NCBI GenBank assembly: GCA_030263455.1 | Contig: SZOZ01000007.1 | Coordinates: forward strand, 62,001-126,000 | DNA from: Synechococcales cyanobacterium CNB | GTDB taxonomy: Bacteria > Planctomycetota > Phycisphaerae > Phycisphaerales > UBA1924 | Length of the DNA: 64,000 nucleotides | Reading direction: 5' to 3' | Part shown: positions 45,791 through 52,911 of the stretch, piece after piece | Layout of the letters: every line of letters begins with the position of its first letter | Numbering within the stretch: the first letter of the stretch is position 1 | The notes under the pieces: model-generated | Seen by the model: the letters and a program-made list of their open reading frames with translations, nothing else | Told to the model about the DNA's origin: nothing | The model's database searches: none | Position numbers and translations under genes: made by a program

Positions 45791-46996
45791 ATGAGCGACG
45801 CCTCGCTGCGCGACATCGTGCGGGCGGAACTGCCCGAACTCGTGGCGATCCGCCACGACCTGCACCGGAACCCCGAACTGGGCTACGAAGAAGAACGCAC
45901 CAGCGGCGTCGTCCAGCGCGAACTCAAGGCCGCAGGCGTGGCGTTCAAGGCGGGCGTCGCCCGCACCGGCGTCCTGGCGCACCTGCCCGCCACCGAACGC
46001 ACCGGCCGGCCCGCCGTCGCGCTCCGGGCGGACATGGACGCGCTGCCGATCGTCGAGGCGACGGGTCGGCCCTACGCATCGTGCCGACCCGGCGTCATGC
46101 ACGCCTGCGGACACGATGGGCACACGACGATCCTCATCGGCGCGGCCCGTGCGCTGGCACGCCTGCCGCGCCGCCCGAACCCCGTCACGTTCTTCTTCCA
46201 GCCCGCCGAGGAGGGCGGTGCCGGTGGTGAACGAATGTGCGACGAGGGTGCGCTCCTCGGCGACGAAGGGGGAGGCATCGGCCCGCGCGTCGGCTCCATC
46301 TTCGGCCTCCACGGCTGGCCGCAACTCCCCCTCGGCGTCGTGGCGACCAGGCCAGGCCCGCTGCTGGCCGCGACCGATGACTTCGTCGTCAAGGTCCGGG
46401 GCGTCGGCGGGCACGCCGCCTTCCCGCACCTCGCCCGCGACCCCGTCGTCGCCGCGGCGCACGCCGTGACCGCCCTGCAGACGCTCGCCTCCCGCAACAC
46501 CAGCCCACTCGACTCGGTCGTCTGCACCGTCGGACGCATCGCGGGCGGGAGCGCGAACAACGTCATCCCGCCCGAGGTCGAACTCGTCGGCACCGTGCGC
46601 ACGCTCCGCGCCGAAACCAGGCGCATGGCACGCGGACGGTTCTTCAGCATCGTCGAGGCGACGGCCGCCGCCTTCGGATGCCGTGCCGAGATCGACTGGC
46701 AGGACGGATACCCCGCCACCGTGAACGACGCCGCGCTCACCGAGCGGTTCTTCGCCGTGGCGCGCGACGGGCTGGGTTCGGAGCGCGTGACCCTCGCCCC
46801 CGAGCCGGTCATGGGAGGCGAGGACTTCAGTTACTACGGCCGGCACGTGCCGTCGTGCTTCTACATGCTGGGGCTGCTCGCGCCCGGCGCGGACCCGGCC
46901 GCCGTGCCGCTCCTGCACCAGCCGGAGTTCGACTTCAACGACGGGGCGATCGCCACCGGCGTCGAGATGATGTGCCGCCTGGCGCTCGCGGAGTGA
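45791..46996 (+). CDS. M20-family amidohydrolase (N-acyl-amino-acid or hippurate hydrolase type)
   Basis: 401 residues. Metal sites: RADMDALPI near 79-87, HACGHDGHT at 104-112 (Cys106 and His108 as in the M20D subfamily), PAEEGG with E140-E141, and MGGEDFSYY near 338. The dimerisation domain lies between (VRGVGGHAAFPH). These enzymes remove acyl groups from amino acids or peptides; substrate not predictable. TACCAT (45779-45784) ends 6 nt before the ATG with no Shine-Dalgarno sequence, so the message is probably leaderless. Confidence 0.9.
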   Translation: MSDASLRDIVRAELPELVAIRHDLHRNPELGYEEERTSGVVQRELKAAGVAFKAGVARTGVLAHLPATERTGRPAVALRADMDALPIVEATGRPYASCRPGVMHACGHDGHTTILIGAARALARLPRRPNPVTFFFQPAEEGGAGGERMCDEGALLGDEGGGIGPRVGSIFGLHGWPQLPLGVVATRPGPLLAATDDFVVKVRGVGGHAAFPHLARDPVVAAAHAVTALQTLASRNTSPLDSVVCTVGRIAGGSANNVIPPEVELVGTVRTLRAETRRMARGRFFSIVEATAAAFGCRAEIDWQDGYPATVNDAALTERFFAVARDGLGSERVTLAPEPVMGGEDFSYYGRHVPSCFYMLGLLAPGADPAAVPLLHQPEFDFNDGAIATGVEMMCRLALAE

Positions 46997-47005
46997 GACG
47001 GAGCA

Positions 47006-47377
47006 TCACTCTCCCTGTGCAGCGCCCGCTCCGGCATTGATCTCGTCGAGCAGCGACACGGCCCGACGAAGGTGCGGGATCACGATCGAGCCGCCGACGA
47101 GCAGCCCGATGCCAAGCACGTCCCAGATCTCCCGGTCCGAGACGCCCTCCTCCTTGCAGCGGATGACGTGGTACGCGATGCAGTCGTCGCAGCGCAGCAC
47201 CAGCGACGCGGCGAGTCCCGCGATCTCCTTCGTGCGCGCGTCGAGCGCCCCGGGCTTGTAAGCCTGCGCATCCAGCCCGAAGAAACGATTGATGACCGTG
47301 TCCTTCTGCTCGAAGATACGCGCGTTCATCTTCTCACGAAAGGCGCGGAACTCCGCGAGGCGGCTCGGTTCGCTCAT
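47006..47377 (-). CDS. Carboxymuconolactone decarboxylase / AhpD-like protein
   Basis: 123 residues, all helical. The thiol motif CDDC (63-66) with His70 is the AhpD-type redox centre, which argues for a peroxide or thiol redox role rather than decarboxylation. The start has AGGAAG upstream. It ends 10 bp from the convergent amidohydrolase gene and is followed on its own strand by nothing related. Confidence 0.86.
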   Translation of the reverse strand: MSEPSRLAEFRAFREKMNARIFEQKDTVINRFFGLDAQAYKPGALDARTKEIAGLAASLVLRCDDCIAYHVIRCKEEGVSDREIWDVLGIGLLVGGSIVIPHLRRAVSLLDEINAGAGAAQGE

Positions 47378-47417
47378 GGCGCTTCCTGTCGGCTGGGCGT
47401 GCGAGAACGACCGAAGC

Positions 47418-48512
47418 CTACCGGCCGGCGGCCGGCAGGGCGACGCGCAGCCCATGGTCCGCGCCGTACACCGACCCCGGCACCGCGGGCTGCCCGAGCA
47501 GGCTCAGGGCCAGGTTCGCCGCGTCGCCGTTCCGGATCGGCTGCGGGTCGACGCCCGCGTCGGGTCGGGCAAGACCCGGGTCGCGGCGCGTGTCAGCGTT
47601 GAGCTCGTAGAGATCCGCTCGCGGAGCGTCGTCGCCGGTCCAGACGAAGAACGGAATGACGTAGTTGATCCACATGTGCGCGCGCAGGTGGCTCTTGAAG
47701 GGCGCGCCCCCGCCGTGGTCGGCCGTCAGGATGATCGCCGTGCGGCCCGCCAGCCCGTCGAGCGTGCGTGCCGCGTCGAGCAACCGCGCGACCTGGCCGT
47801 CCGTCTCCCGGACGCTGCGCAGGTACGGGCTGCCCTCGGTCATGTCCCAACCATGGTCGTGCCCAACGGAATCTGTGTGCGAGAAATGAACGAAGAGGAG
47901 CGATCGCTCCCCCGCGTGCCGAGCGAGGAACGCGAGGGCGTCGTCGCACACCCCCTCAATGGTCTTTGAGCGGCTGTAGTGCTCGAGGGTGTTGCGGCTT
48001 TCGCTCGCACGGGAAGGTGGCTCGCTCTCATCGCCATCGGTCTCGCCCCAACTGCGAGCGTAGAGGATGAACTTTGACTTGTTGGCGACGAGGCCGGTGC
48101 GTACGCCGGCCGCCGCGGCCACGTCGAAGACGCTGGCGACGTACTCGCCCTTGCGGGTGTGCAGGTTCTCGCCGGTGGGCGGGTCGTCATTGTCGGTCCA
48201 GCCGTGGCCGCGCTCGCCGAGCGTCGGGCGGCCGGTGAGCATGGCGGTGTGGTTGGGGAGGGTGATGGTGTAGTCGGGGTCGGTGCGCGCGTTGAGCGTG
48301 CTGGAGGCTGCCATGAGCGTGTGCAGGGCCGGCGCCTGTCGCGGCGTGAGCATGAGCAGCGCATCGCTCCGCAGGCCATCGACGGAGATGACGATGACGT
48401 GGTCGAACGCCCCTGCGCCTCTCGCACCCTGCGCGGGAGCTTGCGACGCCATCACGAGGCATGACGCGATCGCAATCCACACGCGAGCAACCATCCCGAC
48501 GGTTCGAATCAT
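47418..48512 (-). CDS. Secreted alkaline-phosphatase-superfamily enzyme (type I phosphodiesterase/nucleotide pyrophosphatase-like)
   Basis: 364 residues with signal peptide ending SQAPAQG. Metal-site motifs are VISVDGLRSDAL near 40, the nucleophile region ITLPNHTAMLTGRPT near 85, HTDSVGHDHGW near 225 and ILTADHGGG near 275. This set matches phosphodiesterases/pyrophosphatases that act on nucleotides, lipids or phosphonates outside the cytoplasm. A GAGGG precedes the ATG, and a TACCAT 23 nt upstream may be the -10. Confidence 0.85.
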   Translation of the reverse strand: MIRTVGMVARVWIAIASCLVMASQAPAQGARGAGAFDHVIVISVDGLRSDALLMLTPRQAPALHTLMAASSTLNARTDPDYTITLPNHTAMLTGRPTLGERGHGWTDNDDPPTGENLHTRKGEYVASVFDVAAAAGVRTGLVANKSKFILYARSWGETDGDESEPPSRASESRNTLEHYSRSKTIEGVCDDALAFLARHAGERSLLFVHFSHTDSVGHDHGWDMTEGSPYLRSVRETDGQVARLLDAARTLDGLAGRTAIILTADHGGGAPFKSHLRAHMWINYVIPFFVWTGDDAPRADLYELNADTRRDPGLARPDAGVDPQPIRNGDAANLALSLLGQPAVPGSVYGADHGLRVALPAAGR

Positions 48513-48642
48513 GAGCAGCCCTCGCCCGTTGCAGGATGGTACATCCTTCGATCGCCCACGACCCCCGCCCCGCGTGTTTGTTCTTCGTGAAGATGCGCCG
48601 CCGAACGGGAGCGGCGGCATCGCTCTTGAGGGCGGCATCGGC

Positions 48643-49296
48643 TCATGCCGGCGGGCGCGAGCCGGACTCGGCCAGCAGGCGCACGACCTCGTCGTCGGTC
48701 GTCTGGGAGAAATCGTCGTAATACTGGCCGACGGCGTAGAAGCCGATCGGGACAGCCAACGCGACGACCTCGTCCGCGTCGCGGCCGAGCGCGCGAACGG
48801 ACTCGGGCGAGGCGACGGGAACCGCGAGCACGACGCGCGCCGCACCGGCGCGGCGCGCCGCCCGAAGCGCGACCAGCGCGGTCGATCCAGTGGCGACGCC
48901 GTCGTCCACGACGATGACCGTACGCCCCGCGATCGGGACGGCGGCCCGTCCGGCCCGGTAGATCGCCTCGCGCCGACGGACCTCGTCGAGCTGCCGCCGG
49001 GCCTCGGCGCGGACGTACTCCTCGGCCGCGCCGGTCTCGCGCAGCGTGCGCGGGTCGAGGTGGACCTGCTCCCCGCCCATCTCGCACACCGCACCGAGCG
49101 CCAGCTCGGGCGAGAGCGGCGCGGGAATCTTGCGCACGACGAGCACGTCCAACGGCGCACGAAGCGCGGACGCGACCTCCGCGCCAACGACCACCCCCCC
49201 CCTCGGCAGCGCGAGCACGACCGGCGCCTCGCCCGCGAACCGGACGAGTTCGCGGGCCAGCGCCCGCCCCGCGTCGCGCCGGTCGCGGAAGCGCAT
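48643..49296 (-). CDS. Phosphoribosyltransferase family protein
   Basis: 217 residues. The PRPP loop is VVDDGVATGSTA at 129-140; PRGGVVVGAEVA near 31 binds pyrophosphate. Members of this group often occur beside or fused to a dienelactone hydrolase, and here the ATG overlaps that gene's stop (TGATG). The base substrate is unknown. A run of nine C at 49194-49202 (Gly-Gly codons) is a possible slippage site. Confidence 0.88.
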   Translation of the reverse strand: MRFRDRRDAGRALARELVRFAGEAPVVLALPRGGVVVGAEVASALRAPLDVLVVRKIPAPLSPELALGAVCEMGGEQVHLDPRTLRETGAAEEYVRAEARRQLDEVRRREAIYRAGRAAVPIAGRTVIVVDDGVATGSTALVALRAARRAGAARVVLAVPVASPESVRALGRDADEVVALAVPIGFYAVGQYYDDFSQTTDDEVVRLLAESGSRPPA

Positions 49297-49889
49297 CAAC
49301 CCGCCTCCCCGGCGCGCACGAGATGGCCGGTGAACCAGTCGCACGCCAGCGCGGCGACCAGCCGCTTCTCGCAATGGAGCGAGGCGTACGCGATCTCGTT
49401 GAGTGGGATGCACGCGTCGTCGAGCGAACCGACGATCAGCAGCGTCGGAGCACGCACGCGCGCCAACGCGTGCCCCGCCAGGTCCGGGCGGCCCCCGCGC
49501 GACACGACCGCGCCGACGCGGCGCTCCTCGGCGGCGGCGATCAGCGCGGCCGCAGCGCCGGTGCTCGCGCCGAACAGACCCACGGGCAGCGTCGCGGTGA
49601 GACGAAGCCATCGCGCCCAGTCGATCGCGCCGCGCAGACGCAGCGCGAGCAGGCCAACGTCGAAGACCAGCCGCCGGTGCTCGGCCTCGGCGGGCGTGAG
49701 CAGGTCGAAGAGCAGCGTTGCGAGGCCCGCTCCGTTCAGCGTGCGGGCCACGGCGGCGTTGCGCGGGCTGAGACGCGAACTCCCGCTTCCGTGCGCGAAG
49801 ATCACCAGCGCGCCCGCGCCGTCGGGAACCGTGAGCAGCCCCGGCAGCTCGGCATCCGGCGTCCGGACGTACACGTCCTCGACGGCCAT
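49296..49889 (-). CDS. Dienelactone hydrolase family alpha/beta hydrolase
   Basis: 197 residues; ATG 49889 with GGAGG 7 nt upstream. IFAHGSGSSRLSPRN forms the oxyanion region near 38, GASTGAAAAL (Ser near 115) is the nucleophile elbow, and SLDD near 160 and a late His (TGHLVR) would complete the triad. It is coupled to the phosphoribosyltransferase by a TGATG overlap, a pairing seen in many bacteria but without a known joint function. Confidence 0.85.
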   Translation of the reverse strand: MAVEDVYVRTPDAELPGLLTVPDGAGALVIFAHGSGSSRLSPRNAAVARTLNGAGLATLLFDLLTPAEAEHRRLVFDVGLLALRLRGAIDWARWLRLTATLPVGLFGASTGAAAALIAAAEERRVGAVVSRGGRPDLAGHALARVRAPTLLIVGSLDDACIPLNEIAYASLHCEKRLVAALACDWFTGHLVRAGEAG

Positions 49890-49922
49890 CGCGCGACCTC
49901 CGTTGTCATGGTACACCCAGGC

Positions 49923-51110
49923 TCAGGCCGCCGCGCTCACCGCACCGATCCCGGGCACGACCGCCGACGCGGGCACGTCCGGAACGAGCCACGGTCGCAA
50001 CACGCGCCGACCGCCCGCGCCCAGCCGCTCCGCCGCGTCGAGCATCGGGCCGGGCGAGAGCGTGCCGATCACGACCGCCTCGGCATCGTCGTGCCGCTCG
50101 ACCGTCCGCACGCCGAGCTCGTCGATCGCGCGACGCACGACCCACTCGTTGCGGCCGGACTCCGCGACGCACACGCTGCGGAACGGGCGCGAAGCGAAGG
50201 CGGCGTGCAGCGCCTCGCGAGCGTGCGCAAGCCCGATGAACCGCTCCCAGATCGGCCCCCGCATCGGCGTGCGCCGCTGATACGCGATCGTGCGGCGAAG
50301 GTCGCGCAGCCCTTCCCCGATCCCCGCCTCGGCTCGCTCCGTGCGGGCGATCGCGCGGTAGCGAGCCCGGACACGACGCAGGTCGGCGCGGCGCTCGTGC
50401 TCCGGCGCGTAGCGCTGCGTCACCCACGCCGTGTTGCGCACCAGACGGGCGAGAATGACGTTCATGTCCCGCCCCTCGCCGGACTTGTGGTGCTGCACGC
50501 GGAAGGCAGGATCGAACTCCACGCGCGCGCCGGCGAGCAGGAACCGCGCCGCGAGGTCGTACTCCTCGGCGTAGTAGTGGAAGCGATGGTCGTAGCCGCC
50601 GGCACGAAGGAACGCATCGCGCCGGATCGCCACGCCGCAGCCGATGAACACCTCCGGCAGCCCGCCGGACTCGCGCCGCCCGAGCGCGGGCAGGTGGATG
50701 TCCGCCATCACGGCCGCCGTGTCGGCGCCGCGCGCGGCGAGCGACCGGGCAATCGCGTCCAGGTCCGCACCGGGTTCGGGGTGCGAGTCGTCGTCGAGCA
50801 TGACGATCCAGGGCGAGGAGGCGGCGCGCACGCCGGCGTTGCGAGCCGCCGCGCCCTCGTTGCGCGGACGAACGAGCGCCACGACGCTCAGGCCGTTGGC
50901 GAGCGTGCGCGGCACGCGGACCGGTTGTTCGGAGTCGTTATCGACGATCACGACCTCGCCCCCTGCGCAGGGCGGCAGACACGCCCCGAGCGCGTCGAGC
51001 GTGGCCAACAGGCGGGCATGGCGGTCTCGCGTGGGCAGAACGAAGGAGAGAGCGTGCGATGAAGCGACGAAGCGACGAAATGGCGAGGCGGTCTGAGGCA
51101 CGCTTTGCAT
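49923..51110 (-). CDS. Family 2 glycosyltransferase
   Basis: 395 residues from ATG 51110, GGAG 6 nt upstream. GT-A fold: LSFVLPTRDRHARLLATLDAL at the start, VVIVDNDSEQP, RPRNEGAAARNAGVRAASSPWIVMLDDDSHPEP with the metal-binding D-D-D, and FIGCGVAIRRDAFLRAGGYD. The C-terminal 130 residues are an extra domain ending in VIGTLSPGPMLDAAERL, possibly nucleotide-binding. It lies 49 bp after the HldE-like gene on the same strand; donor and acceptor unknown. Confidence 0.88.
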   Translation of the reverse strand: MQSVPQTASPFRRFVASSHALSFVLPTRDRHARLLATLDALGACLPPCAGGEVVIVDNDSEQPVRVPRTLANGLSVVALVRPRNEGAAARNAGVRAASSPWIVMLDDDSHPEPGADLDAIARSLAARGADTAAVMADIHLPALGRRESGGLPEVFIGCGVAIRRDAFLRAGGYDHRFHYYAEEYDLAARFLLAGARVEFDPAFRVQHHKSGEGRDMNVILARLVRNTAWVTQRYAPEHERRADLRRVRARYRAIARTERAEAGIGEGLRDLRRTIAYQRRTPMRGPIWERFIGLAHAREALHAAFASRPFRSVCVAESGRNEWVVRRAIDELGVRTVERHDDAEAVVIGTLSPGPMLDAAERLGAGGRRVLRPWLVPDVPASAVVPGIGAVSAAA

Positions 51111-51159
51111 GATCGGCTCCGCTCCCTTCACGCGCTCCGCGTGCGATCCCCCCTCCGGC

Positions 51160-52815
51160 TCACGACGCCGCGCGCACTCGACCCGTCACCACGCGAACGG
51201 CGTCCGTCCCCGCCCAGGCGAGCCGTGCGGCGAGCAGGCGCGTCACGGACTGCCGAAGGTCGCTCAGGCCGAGGGGGGGGTTCCCGAGCCGCTGGGCGTG
51301 GACGGCCGCCGACGCCGAGCCGAGGAACGCCGCGCCGATGAGCGGCGCGCCGGCGCACAGCGCGAGCGTCGCCGTGGTGAGCAGCGCGTCGCCGCATCCC
51401 AAGGCGTCGATGGCGTGCGGCGTCATCGCGGGGACGTGCTCGCCGCGCACGCGCGGGCGGTACGGGTCACCGCCGGGCGTCTCCGCGTCCGGAAGCCGGT
51501 CGAACGCGATCAGCCCCTCAGGCCCCATCGTGACGATCGCCGCCCGAGCACGGGTCTCCTGCATCAGCCTCCACGCCGCGACGGGCAGGCCCTCGTCGTG
51601 CATGGCGTAGGCGTCGCGCAGTTCCGCCTCGCTCGGGCACGCGAGGTCGATGCGGCGCATCGAGCGCAGCGCGTGCCGACGGCCGCTCACGTCGCCCGCA
51701 AGCACGCCCGCCAGCGGTCGCAACGCGCGGCACAGCCCGCGAACCATCGGCGGCGTGAGCAGCCCGAGGCCGAAGTCCGCGATGATCGCACCATCACACC
51801 CACCGCACTCGGCCGCGGCCTCGCGGGCCAGTTCGATCAGAGCATCGTGCTGCCGGGCGTCGAGCGTCGGTTGAGGCACCAGGTCAAGCTTCATCACTTT
51901 CTGCACGCCCACGAGGAATCGCTGCTTCTCCGCGATCGGAGCATCCGTGTCGATCGCCCGGACCTCAACACCCTCGGCTTCAAGACGAATGCGCAGTTCT
52001 TGCGCGATCGAGTCCTCCCGCGGCAAGGCCGTGATGAGGATGGGCCGAGCACCGAGGGCGGCCGCGTGACGCGCGATGACAGCCGCGCCGCCGTCGTACG
52101 CGCGACGCTCCACCGGCCGCAGGGTCATCACAGGGCTTTCACCCGCGACCTCGGGACGGTCGCAGAAGACATAGGTGTCGAGGATGGTCTCCCCCACCAC
52201 CACGAGCCGCTTGTCCCGCCAGCCGGACATCACGCCGGTGAGCGCGGCGACATCGAGTTCGGGGCGTGCCGCGAGTTGGGCAAGGCGTCCCTGAAACGGG
52301 TCGGCAGAAGCCGCCAGCGCCTCGATCAGGGCCGTGGAACTGAACACCACGTCGCCGGAAGTGAAGACGACTCGACCCCCCGCTCGCTCCACCGTCTCGC
52401 GCTCCGCCCTGAAGCGGGGATCGTCGTTGAACTCGTACTCCCGGCCCTTGACGTAGACGTCCGGCTGCACCGCCGCGAGCAGCGGCTCGGCTGTCGCGTG
52501 CGTGTCCACGTACACCCAGTCCACGCAGTCGAGTTCGGCGAGGTTCTCCGCCCTGAGTTCCTGCGGGATCAGCGGCCGTGCCGCGCCCTTCGAGACCCCA
52601 GAGTCGCCCGTGATCGAAACCAGCAGCACGTCCCCCAGCGACTTGGCCGAACGCAGGTGACGAACGTGCCCAGGATGCACAATGTCGAAGCACCCGTGGC
52701 AGTGGACGAGCCGACGCGCAGCGTCACGGAGGGCCTGACGGCGCACGAGCAGGTCCGCGAGCGTGAGGACCTTATCGGCCGGGCGGGAGGCAAGACGGGG
52801 CAGGGTGTCGCGCAT
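51160..52815 (-). CDS. HldE-like bifunctional sugar nucleotidyltransferase-kinase, domains in reversed order
   Basis: 551 residues. The cytidylyltransferase domain is N-terminal (HCHGCFDIVHPGHVRHL near 38-54, VYVKGREYEFNDDPRFRAE), and a PfkB/ribokinase-type kinase follows from about 205 (LVVVGETILDTYVFCD, DGGAAVIARHAAALGA, CPSEAELRDAY, and DALGCGDALLTT near 475 for the GAGD motif). E. coli HldE has the kinase first. HldE makes ADP-heptose for LPS; here the activated sugar is unknown but should feed the neighbouring glycosyltransferases. TAGACG stands 5 nt before the ATG and there is no Shine-Dalgarno sequence. Confidence 0.87.
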   Translation of the reverse strand: MRDTLPRLASRPADKVLTLADLLVRRQALRDAARRLVHCHGCFDIVHPGHVRHLRSAKSLGDVLLVSITGDSGVSKGAARPLIPQELRAENLAELDCVDWVYVDTHATAEPLLAAVQPDVYVKGREYEFNDDPRFRAERETVERAGGRVVFTSGDVVFSSTALIEALAASADPFQGRLAQLAARPELDVAALTGVMSGWRDKRLVVVGETILDTYVFCDRPEVAGESPVMTLRPVERRAYDGGAAVIARHAAALGARPILITALPREDSIAQELRIRLEAEGVEVRAIDTDAPIAEKQRFLVGVQKVMKLDLVPQPTLDARQHDALIELAREAAAECGGCDGAIIADFGLGLLTPPMVRGLCRALRPLAGVLAGDVSGRRHALRSMRRIDLACPSEAELRDAYAMHDEGLPVAAWRLMQETRARAAIVTMGPEGLIAFDRLPDAETPGGDPYRPRVRGEHVPAMTPHAIDALGCGDALLTTATLALCAGAPLIGAAFLGSASAAVHAQRLGNPPLGLSDLRQSVTRLLAARLAWAGTDAVRVVTGRVRAAS

Positions 52816-52911
52816 CGCGACGTCTATCGGCCGAGCGTGGGCGATCGGCCCAGCGAGGCACGCCGGCGCGGAAACTGCGTTCGGCCGCCGGGGCGGGTCG
52901 ATACACGCCCG

